Source of the DNA: CAYFUF01 sp964346245 | GTDB taxonomy: Bacteria > Bacillota > Clostridia > Tissierellales > Peptoniphilaceae | Length of the DNA: 64,000 nt | Direction: 5' to 3' | Assembly (NCBI GenBank): GCA_964346245.1 | Contig: CAYFUF010000004.1 | Coordinates: forward strand, 1 to 64,000 | Shown: positions 1 through 8,989 of the stretch, one piece after another | How the letters are laid out: each line of letters begins with the position of its first letter | Position numbering within the stretch: the stretch's first letter is position 1 | The notes under the pieces: generated by a model | What the model saw: the letters and a program-made list of their open reading frames with translations, nothing else | Database searches by the model: none | Told to the model about the DNA's origin: nothing | Position numbers and translations under genes: made by a program

Positions 1-361
1 AAAACGCGTTTGTGTACTTGAGGAATCCTCGATTTTAAAATGCTAAGGTCAAAAACGGCTTCAGCGTACTTGAGGAATTCTGGATTTTGAAATGCTAAGG
101 TCGAAAAACGCGTTTGTGTACTTGAGGAATCCTCGATTTTAAAATGCTAAGGTCAAAAAACGCGTTTGTGTGCTTGAGGATTTCTCAATCTAAAAATGCT
201 AAGGCCAAAAGAGCTCCTGAATGCTTGTATAAATTCAAAAAGAAAAATCTTAAGGTCACTTTGCATGGAAAATGACTAGTATAAATTCGAAAAGAGAAAT
301 CTTAAGGCCGCTTTGCTCAGAAAACGACTAGTATAAATTCAAAAAGAAGAATCTTAGGGTC
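1..361 (+). repeat. 52-bp tandem repeat array, seven units
   Basis: Seven head-to-tail units end at about 50, 102, 154, 206, 257, 309 and 361, so the period is 50-52 bp. Units 1-4 share GTACTTGAGGAATCCTC and end in AAATGCTAAGGTC. Units 5-7 are a diverged subtype with AGTATAAATTC and ATCTTAAGGTC. The core GAGGA-A-TCCTC is an inverted repeat. The array may extend left of the window. No coding potential is seen. A related copy in the other orientation lies near 59061. Function unknown. Confidence 0.85.
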
Positions 362-440
362 AAAAGGCACTCTTTGTTGGGTAAAATAGGTGACTGTTGG
401 GCAATGTATTGGTCAACCATAAATTTTATTAGCAAATAAA

Positions 441-472
441 GAGAGGACCTGGCTTTTGTGCCGGGTCCTCTC
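441..472. terminator. Strong hairpin, possible terminator
   Basis: A 13-bp stem (GAGAGGACCTGGC against GCCGGGTCCTCTC, with one G-T pair) closes a 6-nt loop. The following tract is TTGTCATT, a weak U-run, so termination is plausible but not certain. Positions 362-440 and 473-740 hold nothing else I can support. Confidence 0.5.
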
Positions 473-740
473 TTGTCATTAGGCTATTTTGCAACAGCCC
501 CTTTTGTTTGGGCTTTGTTGTTGGTTAGATGGCTCGGGCCATTCTCCTTTCAATCATTCTAGCTTTCTTATCGTAATATCGCCTGGGAGGAATCTTCGAC
601 CAACGGAAGGTTTGACAGAAAAAAGGGCCATATTCTTTGGGGGCAAATCACGATATTTGGACATACGAACATATTGGGCAGCCGAAACTCGGCTGCTAGC
701 GCGAGTCGAGCTTGTGAGGGCCATGCCATACAAAAGAATC

Positions 741-1000
741 CTAAATTACGCCAAATAATTCAAGTAAAGTCATCACCAGGTATCCGACCCAGACCAAGGC
801 AAAGACGTGTGAATACAGAAGAAAGCCGTTGTAGTCCTTATTAGCCCTGAGCTTATCCTTTTCGGATTGCCATCCTTTTGTGGTATAGATTTTGTAGGAT
901 TCTATGAGGTATAGCAAGGCGAATAGGGCAAGTAGGGCAAGTATAGATAAAGGACGATGTCATTGAGGTGATTCTCTAGAAATTGAATAATAGCTTGCAT
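741..1000 (-). pseudogene. Small two-segment membrane protein, frameshifted
   Basis: On the minus strand an ATG at 1000-998 follows AGGGGA with good spacing and reads MQAIIQFLENHLNDIVLYL. Near 945-955 the sensible frame changes. The other frame continues as a hydrophobic run (ILALLALFALLYLIES), a charged middle (KGWQSEKDKLRANKDYNG) and a second hydrophobic run (SHVFALVWVGYLVMTLL), and stops at 743-741. The length of 260 nt is not a multiple of three, which fits one lost or gained base. Joined, it would be about 86 residues with two membrane segments. I recognise no family. It could be a decayed gene or a sequencing error. Confidence 0.55.
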
Positions 1001-1439
1001 AGCTTCCCCTATAGATATATTCAAAGGCAGTCAGAGATAGTAGTATTCTCTAGTTAAAAAGCTTAATTAGTTGAAACCGGCTGTAGGCTTAATGCTAACC
1101 TAATACTGTTGTAGTGCCTAGTATTATTATACTTAAAAATCTAGAGTTCGAGACTATTTAAGTAATTCAACATATATTCAACCCAACATCGCTTCTAACT
1201 TGGGTGCTCATAATTATTACTTTGATTATAGAAATTTATAAATGCTATACAATGTGTCCCCATAAATGATAGTCTCTCGTCTTATTTACGGGGACACACG
1301 TATATTGCACATCAACGTTTCGAATAAACGTGCTAGTTGTATCGTATCGACAAAAGCATTAGTCAGATCATCTTGCTTAGTGCTCCAAGGATTTCATTAC
1401 CTATTTTGCTTCATAACAATTGCATATATAGGTTTTATA
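1001..1439. other. Non-coding AT-rich stretch with an inverted repeat
   Basis: No supportable gene. The only structure seen is an inverted repeat: 1253-1267 (TGTGTCCCCATAAAT) pairs with 1284-1298 (ATTTACGGGGACACA), 14 of 15 positions, with a 16-nt loop. It could be a remnant end of a mobile element or an orphan hairpin. No transposase gene is nearby. Confidence 0.5.
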
Positions 1440-2189
1440 CTAATACTTTGTTTGCTTAATCGTTTGCGGAGTACCTTTGTAATAAACCGTACCATAAGGG
1501 GCGGAAGACCATACTGTTATAACTCTTGATGACCCGCCATATTCACTAGCATAGGTGCTAACATTCATTGCTTTAGAACTGGAATTCAGTATCTTGTTAA
1601 AAGATGATTCAAGAGTAGACCTGCTAAAATATAAAATTATCTCATATACCACAAGATAGCCTGCGGATCCTGGTACAACAAAAGTAACAATCAGGTCTTT
1701 TATGATATTGATTATTCCAGATGAGGATAGGTTTTTGTACTTAAAGTAATTATCTATAATCACTTTGGTTTGAGCTCGTGTCAAAAACTCTTCCTTGTAA
1801 TAATCAACATTTGCACCATACGGATTTGTTGTATAGGTAATCTTGCCACCATTTGGCAAATAATATCGACCATAGCTATTATCAGCAGTTGGCGAATATG
1901 TAGAAGTTAATTCTAGCAAATCAGAACCTTTATTGTAAGAACTCGTAATAATACTCCGCTGAGTTGAGTATTTGTTATCTAAGTTTGCCTTGTGGATTCC
2001 ATAATGTTACATCATGTCTTGGCTATCTAGCTGAAGTTTAATCAGATCCAGATTTGTCTCGTAGTCTCTATCGAGAACTTGCAAATCTTTCTCTAACGAA
2101 ACACCTTGAGCAAACGTTTGTGAGACGGGAATAGTAAAGACCATCAATAGCGATAAAAATAACATAATGAATCTAGATCTCGCTTTCAT
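1440..2189 (-). pseudogene. Secreted protein gene interrupted by one in-frame stop
   Basis: On the minus strand an ATG at 2189 follows AAAGGAGG. It encodes a signal peptide (MKARSRF, then a hydrophobic core, then VSQTFAQG) and about 40 further residues, and meets TAA at 2009-2007. The same frame then stays open with coding-like sequence through 1440 (YYLPNGGKITYTTNPYG, later YFSRSTLESSFNKILNSS). Without that stop the product would be 249 residues. No family recognised. It is AT-rich compared with the core genes to the right, so it is probably accessory. Either a nonsense mutation or a base-call error explains the stop. The first 60 residues alone (2007-2189) could still be made and secreted. 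Confidence 0.65.
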
Positions 2190-2705
2190 AGTGCCTCCTT
2201 TTAAATCTAGTATTCGGAATAAGTCATGACTTAACAGTATTATATTAATAGAGAAATTATTTATCAATGTATCCATGTTAAATGCTCGTAAAGTTTATGT
2301 AAATCATTAGTAATATAATATCGAAGGATAACTGTAGCACAAGCAAAAACAAAGCATAATCATCAACTTAGTTCTAGTTGATGAGAAAAGCCGGTGAATT
2401 GGGATTTAGACTGAAATTAACTGACAATAATAGGTGAGGTGTGCTCCTTTTTTACTTTTTTCATGACGATGTCCCCATCATGACCAGCTCTATTCAAAGA
2501 ATACGTTAAGCTAGAAACAAGTGAGGAAATTCTTTTGCGCTCCCTGGGCACAATGATAGATAAGTCAAACTAAGTCCTAGTTGCAAGGATTGAACTGGAA
2601 GTTACTTTGACATTAAGGTGCAAATCCCAAAACACCTCTAATCTCCAATTCCCATCCCTTTTGCTCTATAATAGGAGGACGAGACCAACCCGATAAGGAG
2701 GGGTA
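2190..2705. other. AT-rich intergenic region before holA
   Basis: No gene is supported. A small hairpin is visible (CATCAACT at 2361-2368 against AGTTGATG at 2376-2383) with no U-tract. The region ends in the likely holA promoter. It marks the border between the accessory AT-rich left end and the conserved core genes. Confidence 0.5.
2667..2672 (+). promoter_or_regulatory. Probable -10 box for holA
   Basis: A perfect TATAAT lies 34 nt before the holA start. The matching -35 would be TCCAAT (2644-2649, 17-nt spacing), which is weak. The GGAGG directly after the -10 is too far from the start to be its RBS; the used RBS is AAGGAGGGG at 2696-2704. Confidence 0.4.
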
Positions 2706-3740
2706 ATGAAATATTCAGCTTGGATACGACAATTGGATAAGGGCTTAGTGAAGGGAGCTTACCTTTGCCTGATTACCGAACCCTATCTGTGGGAGGCAAT
2801 GAAGAGGGTCATCCTCTCGGACATCGTGGGGGAAGGGCTTAGGGACTTCAACTATGACCATATGAATTTTAGGGAGACAAGCCGCCAAGAGCTGGAGAAT
2901 GCGCTGGAAACGATGCCGATGATGGCAGACCAGCGGGTTATCGTCTTGGAGGATGTGCCTTTAGATAGAGATCAGGTGAAGAAGTATGAGGAAGAGCTGA
3001 GGGTTCTTTCGGATTATTTGGCGGAGCCTAATCCATCGACGGTGCTGTTTATGGGCTTTCGGGGAGAGAAGCCATATGCCGGCAAGCTGTTTAAGGAGAT
3101 GCAAGTTTATCTGGAGCGGGTTGAGCTTAGCAGGCTTGGACCGGGCGAGCTGGAAAGTTTCATCGTGAAGAACTTGCAGAAGAGCAAGCTTGTGGTGGAA
3201 AAGGGCGTCGTGGATGAGATCATTCGGGCATCGGCTTATTTGGATCAAAAGTCGGAAGCTAGCTTGTATGATGTGGCCAACATGTTGGACCAGGTGAAGG
3301 GGACGGAGATCAGAGGAAGGGTGAGCCTGGACGGGGCAAGGAGCGTCATGGTGGAGGATGTTGAGGACAATATTTTCCGCCTGATGGATGCAATCAGCAA
3401 CCGAGATGCGGCCAGCAGCCTGAAGCTTTATCGTGGATTTATTTCGCTTGGCAAGAATGAGCACCAGCTGTTTACCATGATTATCCGCCAATTTCGCAAC
3501 CTGATTGGGGTGAAGGCAATGGCGGAGAAAAGGATCCCCGACCGTGACGGCATGAAGAGGCTGAATCTGAAGCCCTTTGAGTACCAGAAGCTGAGAGGGC
3601 ACATTGGTCGCTTTAGCATGGATGAGCTGTTGGCGGACTATCAGAAGATATTTGATATACACAAGAGGAGCCGGCTGGGTAATACGGATTTTAACCTGAT
3701 GGTGGAGACCTTTTTGGTGGAGGCAAGCCTGCGGAAGTAG
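2706..3740 (+). CDS. holA: DNA polymerase III subunit delta
   Basis: The 344-residue product matches HolA in length and layout: an N-terminal clamp-loader AAA+-like fold without a canonical Walker motif, and a C-terminal all-helical domain (the segment around LKLYRGFISLGKNEHQLFTM is typical). HolA is the delta subunit that opens the beta clamp during clamp loading. The start is set by a strong RBS (AAGGAGGGG) just before ATG. Its place immediately ahead of rpsT is the usual Firmicutes arrangement. Identification rests on pattern and context. Confidence 0.85.
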   Translation: MKYSAWIRQLDKGLVKGAYLCLITEPYLWEAMKRVILSDIVGEGLRDFNYDHMNFRETSRQELENALETMPMMADQRVIVLEDVPLDRDQVKKYEEELRVLSDYLAEPNPSTVLFMGFRGEKPYAGKLFKEMQVYLERVELSRLGPGELESFIVKNLQKSKLVVEKGVVDEIIRASAYLDQKSEASLYDVANMLDQVKGTEIRGRVSLDGARSVMVEDVEDNIFRLMDAISNRDAASSLKLYRGFISLGKNEHQLFTMIIRQFRNLIGVKAMAEKRIPDRDGMKRLNLKPFEYQKLRGHIGRFSMDELLADYQKIFDIHKRSRLGNTDFNLMVETFLVEASLRK

Positions 3741-3819
3741 GCCGGAAGAGGCGTGCTTGGCGACTTTTGGCTTGGGGGCAGGCAAGGTCAAAAGTGGAAG
3801 GAAAAACTGAAAAATCTGT

Positions 3820-3848
3820 TTGCAGTCTACAAATGATTGTGATATACT
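3820..3848 (+). promoter_or_regulatory. rpsT promoter
   Basis: TTGCAG, 17 nt, TATACT, with a TGA extended -10 dinucleotide. It lies 30 nt before the rpsT start, so the ribosomal protein has its own transcript. Confidence 0.6.
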
Positions 3849-3877
3849 GTTTCGGTATCACGCGAGGAGGTGAGAGA

Positions 3878-4147
3878 ATGGCAAATATTAAATCAGCAAA
3901 GAAAAGAATTCAAATTGCAGAGCGTAATCGCTTAAAGAATAGAAGCAAGAAGACAGAAGTGAAAACTTACATCAAGAAGTTTGATCAAGCAATTGAGGCG
4001 AACGACGCTAACGAGGCAAATGAATTGCTAAAAGTTATCGATAAGAAACTCAAAAAAGCTGCCCTCTCGAGTGCTGTTTCTAAGAATGCGGCAAGTCGTA
4101 AAGTAAGTCGACTTCACAAGAGATTAAACGCTCTATCAGCAAATTAA
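3878..4147 (+). CDS. rpsT: 30S ribosomal protein S20
   Basis: The 89-residue basic protein begins MANIKSAKKRIQIAERNR, a clear S20 signature, and is rich in Lys and Ala helices. S20 binds 16S rRNA early in 30S assembly. The start at 3878 is chosen over an upstream in-frame start at 3767 because GAGGAGG sits just ahead and the protein then matches S20 exactly at its N terminus. It has its own promoter and terminator. Confidence 0.97.
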   Translation: MANIKSAKKRIQIAERNRLKNRSKKTEVKTYIKKFDQAIEANDANEANELLKVIDKKLKKAALSSAVSKNAASRKVSRLHKRLNALSAN

Positions 4148-4170
4148 TTATTTCGAGCATTGCCCATAAG

Positions 4171-4197
4171 CTGTCATCCTGAGGATGGCAGTTTTTT
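4171..4197 (+). terminator. rpsT terminator
   Basis: CTGTCATCC-TGA-GGATGGCAG stem followed by TTTTTT, 23 nt after the rpsT stop. Confidence 0.85.
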
Positions 4198-4266
4198 ATT
4201 GGGTTGATGCGGGATATGTTATACTAAGGCTTAGTTTAATGGCTTTCATAGAGGCGAGGAGTGCAT

Positions 4267-4860
4267 GTGAAGAAGGTTGAAAAAGAGACAACCAAGGAGA
4301 ATAAAAACAGCAATAAGGCCTTCCTAAAGGCGCTGAAGGAGTGGGTATTGCCCATCATCTTGGCGCTGGTGGTTGCCTTATTGTTCAGAGGCCTAATTGG
4401 TGGAGCGACCAGCGTTTCAGGCCAATCCATGGAGCCCAGTTTAGAGAATGGGGACATCCTGTATGTGAGCAAGCTGCCCACTTATACGAAGGATTACGAG
4501 CGGATGGACATCGTCATACTGAATCCACCTCTTGCCCGCATATCGGCTAGCATGGAGCATGAGAAGGATCATTTTGTTAAGCGCATCATCGGCCTGCCTG
4601 GAGAAAAGGTAGAGATTAGGGATGGGCTGATTTATATTGATGGGCTTTGGCTGCGTGAGTTTTATCTCAAGGAGCCTTTGACGGATAGCTACCTTGAATC
4701 ATCTTGGCAGCTCGGTGAAAATGAATACTTCGTCCTCGGCGACAACAGGGGACACGGCATGAGTAATGACAGCCGCCTCTTCGGGCCCATCAGGGCGGAA
4801 GATATATTAGGGGTGGTGCGTTTTCGGATATGGCCCATCAATCGCTTCGGGGGCATATAA
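4267..4860 (+). CDS. lepB: Type I signal peptidase (first of two)
   Basis: Membrane-anchored serine protease that cuts signal peptides from exported proteins. After a charged N terminus there is one membrane segment (WVLPIILALVVALLFRGLI), then the catalytic serine box SGQSMEPSL, the catalytic lysine in KRIIGLPGEKV, and the C-terminal box GDNRGHGMSNDSR. GTG at 4267 is preferred because GAGGA lies 6 nt ahead; GTG at 4261 is also in frame. Only 9 nt separate it from a second signal peptidase gene, which shares the same box order but is clearly diverged. Confidence 0.93.
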   Translation: MKKVEKETTKENKNSNKAFLKALKEWVLPIILALVVALLFRGLIGGATSVSGQSMEPSLENGDILYVSKLPTYTKDYERMDIVILNPPLARISASMEHEKDHFVKRIIGLPGEKVEIRDGLIYIDGLWLREFYLKEPLTDSYLESSWQLGENEYFVLGDNRGHGMSNDSRLFGPIRAEDILGVVRFRIWPINRFGGI

Positions 4861-4869
4861 GGAGTTCTT

Positions 4870-5427
4870 ATGAAGGGATCACAACAAAAAAACATCATGA
4901 AGCCCTCCGGCAAGAGTATGGAGCTTTTGGATTGGATAAAGACGATAGGGGGAGCAATCCTTATCGCCTTTCTTTTAACACAGTTTGTTTTTAGTGCGAC
5001 CACGGTCAAAGGCCGGTCCATGGAGGACACCCTGCATGATAACGACAGACTTTTTGTGTGGAAGATGGGTGTTTCGGGCGACAGCCTCAATAGGGGAGAC
5101 ATCATCGTCTTTCATGCGCCCGGGGCAACCAAAGAGGATTATATCAAGCGGGTAATTGCCTTTTCCCACGAGTACGTGCAGATTAAGGACGGGCTAGTTT
5201 ACATCAATGGAGACCGCTTGGACGAACCCTACATCAACACCGCCTATACCCACACCCTCATGAACAGCGAGTGGTATGTGGGTGAAGACGAGATTTTCGT
5301 TTTGGGCGACAACCGCATTGAAGGGGCCAGCCGGGATAGCCGCATATTCGGCCCCATTCCTGTCGACAGCATCGTCGGCCGCGCATTTTTCAAATTCTAC
5401 CCCTGGAGCGACCTAGGAGGGATATAG
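4870..5427 (+). CDS. lepB: Type I signal peptidase (second of two)
   Basis: The 185-residue product has one membrane segment (GGAILIAFLLTQFVF), the serine box KGRSMEDTL, the lysine in KRVIAF and the box GDNRIEGASRDSR. It therefore looks catalytically complete. It is co-transcribed with the signal peptidase just upstream and with lepA 8 nt downstream. RBS AAGGAG precedes ATG. The two copies differ much outside the boxes, which suggests an old duplication with divided substrate sets; that last point is inference. Confidence 0.93.
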   Translation: MKGSQQKNIMKPSGKSMELLDWIKTIGGAILIAFLLTQFVFSATTVKGRSMEDTLHDNDRLFVWKMGVSGDSLNRGDIIVFHAPGATKEDYIKRVIAFSHEYVQIKDGLVYINGDRLDEPYINTAYTHTLMNSEWYVGEDEIFVLGDNRIEGASRDSRIFGPIPVDSIVGRAFFKFYPWSDLGGI

Positions 5428-5434
5428 GAGTACT

Positions 5435-7246
5435 ATGAGCAATAATCAAGAACATATTCGAAATTTTTCCATCATTGCCCACATCGACCACGGTAAGTCC
5501 ACCTTGGCCGACCGCCTCATCGAGTACACGGGTGCGGTCACTAAGCGGGAGATGCGCGACCAGCTCCTAGACTCCATGGATTTGGAGAGGGAGCGGGGAA
5601 TCACCATCAAGCTGAAGGCCGTCCGCCTCCTCTATGAGGCGAAGGATGGGCAGATTTACCAGCTCAATTTGATCGATACGCCGGGCCATGTCGACTTCAA
5701 CTACGAAGTCAGCCGCAGCCTGGCTGCTTGCGAAGGGGCCATCCTCATCGTCGATTCCACCCAAGGCGTCGAGGCACAGACCTTGGCTAATACCTACTTG
5801 GCGATGGACCAAGACCTGGAGATTCGCCCCGTCATCAACAAGATTGACCTGCCCTCGGCAGACATCCCCCGCGTCAAGGCAGAGATTGAGGAAATCCTCG
5901 GCTTCGATACCGATGGAATCCCCTTGATTTCGGCGAAAGACGGCATCAATATTGTGGATGTGCTGGAAGATATCGTCGCCAATATTCCTGCGCCTAGTGG
6001 TCATGAGGATGGCCCACTTAAAGCGCTCATCTTTGATTCCTACTACGATAGCTACAAGGGCGTTGTCATGTATGTCCGCGTGGTGGACGGTCAGATTAAG
6101 CCGGGAGATGAGATTCAGCTGATGGCAACAGGAAAAGTCTACGAAGTCGATGAAGTCGGCTACACCGCCCAGGGCGCGGTAGCTGCGGACATATTAGGTA
6201 CAGGCGATGTAGGTTTCGTCGTCTGCTCCATCAAAACTATCGGTGATGCCCAGGTGGGCGACACCATCACCAAGCCAGAAAGGCCTGCCGACAAGCCACT
6301 GCCTGGCTACAAGAAGGTGGTACCTATGGTCTACGCCGGCATCTATCCCGCGGAAGGGGAGAGCGTCAACGGCGTTCGGGAAGCCTTGGAAAAGCTGCAG
6401 ATAAACGATGCTGCCCTCGTCTTCGAGAAGGAGAATTCCGTTGCTTTAGGCTTCGGCTACCGATGTGGTTTCTTGGGCATGCTCCACATGGAGATTATTG
6501 AGGAGCGCCTAAGCCGAGAGTTCGAATTGGACATCATTGCCACAGCTCCCTCGGTTATCTACAACATCCACATGCACGATGGCCGCGTCCTCGACGTGCA
6601 AAACCCTGCCGACTTCCCCGACCCTACAGAGGTTAACTTCGTCGAGGAACCAGTCGTCAAGGCGACCATCATGACCCCTAAAGATTACATCGGCACCATC
6701 ATGGAGCTGTGCCAGCAGCGCCGGGGCGAGTATAAGGACATGCAGTACCTGGATGAATACCGGGTAAGCATCATCTACGACATCCCCCTCAACGAGATTA
6801 TTTACGACTTCTTCGATGCCCTAAAATCCAAGACCAGGGGATATGCCAGCTTCGACTACGAACTCATCGGCTACCAACGGTCCGACCTGGTCAAGCTGGA
6901 AATCCTCGTCCACGGGGAATCGGTCGATGCCCTTGCCCTCATCGTCCACAAAGATTCCGCCTACGAGAGAGGCCGCAAGATTTGCGAAAGCTTGAAGAAG
7001 GAAATTCCCCGCCACCAATTCGCCATCCCCATTCAGGCGGCGATTGGGTCCAAGATCATCGCCAGAGAGACCGTCTCGGCCATGCGCAAGGATGTCTTAG
7101 CTAAGTGCTACGGTGGCGATATCTCTCGAAAGAAAAAACTCTTGGAGAAGCAGAAGGAAGGAAAGAAGAGAATGCGCCAGGTGGGCAACGTGTCCATTCC
7201 CCAAGACGCCTTCCTGTCAGTCCTCCGCTATGATGAGGGTGACTAG
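5435..7246 (+). CDS. lepA: Elongation factor 4 (LepA)
   Basis: The 603-residue translational GTPase has the P-loop AHIDHGKSTL, switch regions including RGITIK and DTPGHVDF, and the NKIDLPSA guanine-specificity motif. The C-terminal LepA-specific domain ends in SRKKKLLEKQKEGKKRMR, a hallmark of the family. It acts on ribosomes, affecting elongation or 30S maturation. It follows the second lepB after 8 nt; lepB-lepA adjacency is common in bacteria. Confidence 0.98.
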   Translation: MSNNQEHIRNFSIIAHIDHGKSTLADRLIEYTGAVTKREMRDQLLDSMDLERERGITIKLKAVRLLYEAKDGQIYQLNLIDTPGHVDFNYEVSRSLAACEGAILIVDSTQGVEAQTLANTYLAMDQDLEIRPVINKIDLPSADIPRVKAEIEEILGFDTDGIPLISAKDGINIVDVLEDIVANIPAPSGHEDGPLKALIFDSYYDSYKGVVMYVRVVDGQIKPGDEIQLMATGKVYEVDEVGYTAQGAVAADILGTGDVGFVVCSIKTIGDAQVGDTITKPERPADKPLPGYKKVVPMVYAGIYPAEGESVNGVREALEKLQINDAALVFEKENSVALGFGYRCGFLGMLHMEIIEERLSREFELDIIATAPSVIYNIHMHDGRVLDVQNPADFPDPTEVNFVEEPVVKATIMTPKDYIGTIMELCQQRRGEYKDMQYLDEYRVSIIYDIPLNEIIYDFFDALKSKTRGYASFDYELIGYQRSDLVKLEILVHGESVDALALIVHKDSAYERGRKICESLKKEIPRHQFAIPIQAAIGSKIIARETVSAMRKDVLAKCYGGDISRKKKLLEKQKEGKKRMRQVGNVSIPQDAFLSVLRYDEGD

Positions 7247-7338
7247 GTCCGCCGCCAACACCTAACCAAGCAACTTTTGAAGATTAGGATGGGGCTGGGC
7301 ATTTCCCACATAAAAACAAACAAAGGAAGGAGCTAAGG

Positions 7339-8502
7339 ATGACCAAACCATTAGGAATCTATTTGCACCTTCCTTTTTGCGTGGAAAGGTGTATCTACTG
7401 CGATTTTCTCACCTTTCCCCACGCCGACAAGCACCAGGAACCCTACCTAGAGGCCCTGGTTGAGGAGATCCACCAGGACAGCGCCAGGCGGGACTTGGCT
7501 GGCTATGTGGTCGACTCCATCTTCCTGGGTGGCGGCACGCCCAGCCTCCTTGAACCCGACCAGCTGGACAAGCTATTTGCCGCCCTCCACCAGGTCGTCA
7601 CCATCAGTCCCGACTGCGAGGTAACCATCGAGGCCAACCCCGCCACGCTGGATGAGACCAAGGTCGCTGCCTACCGCCGCCTGGGCATTAACCGCGTATC
7701 CCTGGGAATCCAGTCCATGAACCAAGACCTCCTGACCTTCTGCCTCCGCAACCACAAGCCGGCTGATGTGGTCGAGGATATTGCCCTCCTTCGCCGGCAT
7801 GGCATCGACAACATTAACTTCGACCTGATCTACGCCATCCCCAAGCAAACCGAGGCGGACATCAAGGCCGATTTGAAGTGGATAGAAAAGCTCCAACCGG
7901 GCCATGTCTCCTGGTACTCCCTCATCATCGAGGAGAAGACCCTCCTCCACCACTATATAAAGAAGGGTTTGGTCAAGCCCCTGGACGAAGACACGGAATT
8001 CACCTTTATGGGCTTTGTCCAAGACGGCCTAGAAAGCCTAGGCTACGCCCAATACGAAAACTCCAACTACGCCAAGCCGGGCAAGCAGTCCCGCCACAAC
8101 CTCAAGTACTGGTCAAACCAAGACTACTGGGGCCTGGGGCTGGGCGCAAGCTCCTACCTCGGCGGCGACCGCTACCAAGTAACATCCTCCTTCACGGACT
8201 ACCTCGATTTAGTCGCAAACAAGCTGCCCACCTGGCAAGTAGAAAGCCGAACTCCAACAGATGACCTCTTTGAGCAAGTCATGATGGGTTTTCGCAAAGT
8301 CAGCGGCATCAGCCGCCCCGATTTCCAGGACCGCAATGGGGTCGACCTACTAGCCACCTGCCCCGCCTTTTTTACCGACCAAAAGGCAAGAGGCCTTATA
8401 GACTGGGATGACCAGGCCGTCTGGCTGACCAAACAAGGCTTCCGCTTTCAAAATGATGTCTTGGTGGACTTTTTGATTGCGCTGGAGGAGGGTGTGATTT
8501 AG
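7339..8502 (+). CDS. hemW: Radical SAM protein HemW (oxygen-independent coproporphyrinogen oxidase-like)
   Basis: The 387-residue protein carries the radical-SAM cluster motif FCVERCIYCDF (CxxxCxxC) near residue 14, the glycine-rich SAM motif FLGGGTPS, and a C-terminal HemN-type extension. HemW is a heme chaperone rather than a true coproporphyrinogen oxidase in characterised cases. In Firmicutes it usually lies between lepA and hrcA, as here. RBS AAGGAAGGAG precedes ATG. Transcription probably ends at the hairpin at 9209. Confidence 0.93.
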   Translation: MTKPLGIYLHLPFCVERCIYCDFLTFPHADKHQEPYLEALVEEIHQDSARRDLAGYVVDSIFLGGGTPSLLEPDQLDKLFAALHQVVTISPDCEVTIEANPATLDETKVAAYRRLGINRVSLGIQSMNQDLLTFCLRNHKPADVVEDIALLRRHGIDNINFDLIYAIPKQTEADIKADLKWIEKLQPGHVSWYSLIIEEKTLLHHYIKKGLVKPLDEDTEFTFMGFVQDGLESLGYAQYENSNYAKPGKQSRHNLKYWSNQDYWGLGLGASSYLGGDRYQVTSSFTDYLDLVANKLPTWQVESRTPTDDLFEQVMMGFRKVSGISRPDFQDRNGVDLLATCPAFFTDQKARGLIDWDDQAVWLTKQGFRFQNDVLVDFLIALEEGVI

Positions 8503-8613
8503 GTGGGTTTGGTGGGGGCTGGGTTTGCCAAGGTTTGCTGGGGTTTTGCCAGGGTTGGGACCTTTTGGGACGTTTGGGCCATGCCATGACGGCGCAGCGG
8601 CTTCGCGCCCCGC
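8503..8613. other. Non-coding G/T-rich lead-in to the repeat array
   Basis: Between the hemW stop and the first array unit there is a GGGTTTG-rich stretch with no conserved reading frame. It ends in CCGCGCCCTG, which also precedes other copies of the array. Confidence 0.4.
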
Positions 8614-8975
8614 GCCCTGTCCCCACAAAAGGTGACTTTTCTGGAATTGTGATGTCGGGAAAATGGCTCGCGGCATACCAAATCAAATAAAAGTGGAATT
8701 TGGTATGCCGTTTTTGGCGGCCGTGTCATACCAAACGAGAGAAAAGTGAAATTTGGTATGTCATTTTTGGTGGCCGCGTCATACCATATTGAGGAAAAGT
8801 GGAATTTGGTATGTCGATTTCGCTGACGTATGTCCCCACAAATCGAGGAAAAGGGCCATTTGGTATGACTAGAGTCCCTCAGACAGTCCCCACAAAACGG
8901 GGAAAAGTGGAATTTGGTATGAAAGTTTTGTTGCGGGCGACCCCACAAAACGGGGAAAACGGGGATATGGTATGA
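8614..8975 (+). repeat. GGTATG repeat array A, about seven units
   Basis: Units of about 50-60 bp carry the core AATTTGGTATG. The first, degenerate unit (GCCCTGTCCCC ... GATGTCGGGAAAATGG) aligns with the first unit of the arrays at 39.0, 44.7 and 48.3 kb. Three inner units start with CATACCAAA or CATACCATA instead of CCCCACAAA; in the best of these the left end and AATTTGGTATG form a perfect 10-bp inverted repeat. Open frames here exist only because the DNA is GC-rich and repetitive. No protein is proposed. Confidence 0.85.
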
Positions 8976-8989
8976 AAATGTTGGGACGA

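Noticed and set aside
489..758. An 89-codon plus-strand frame
   Set aside because: No RBS, composition not protein-like, and it overlaps the more credible minus-strand gene at 741-1000.
1266..1529. An 87-codon plus-strand frame
   Set aside because: It starts inside an inverted repeat and overlaps the minus-strand secreted-protein gene, which has an RBS and signal peptide.
2961..3791. A 276-codon minus-strand frame opposite holA
   Set aside because: It is a shadow of holA: no RBS, His/Leu-rich composition typical of antisense frames, and holA motifs and RBS are strong.
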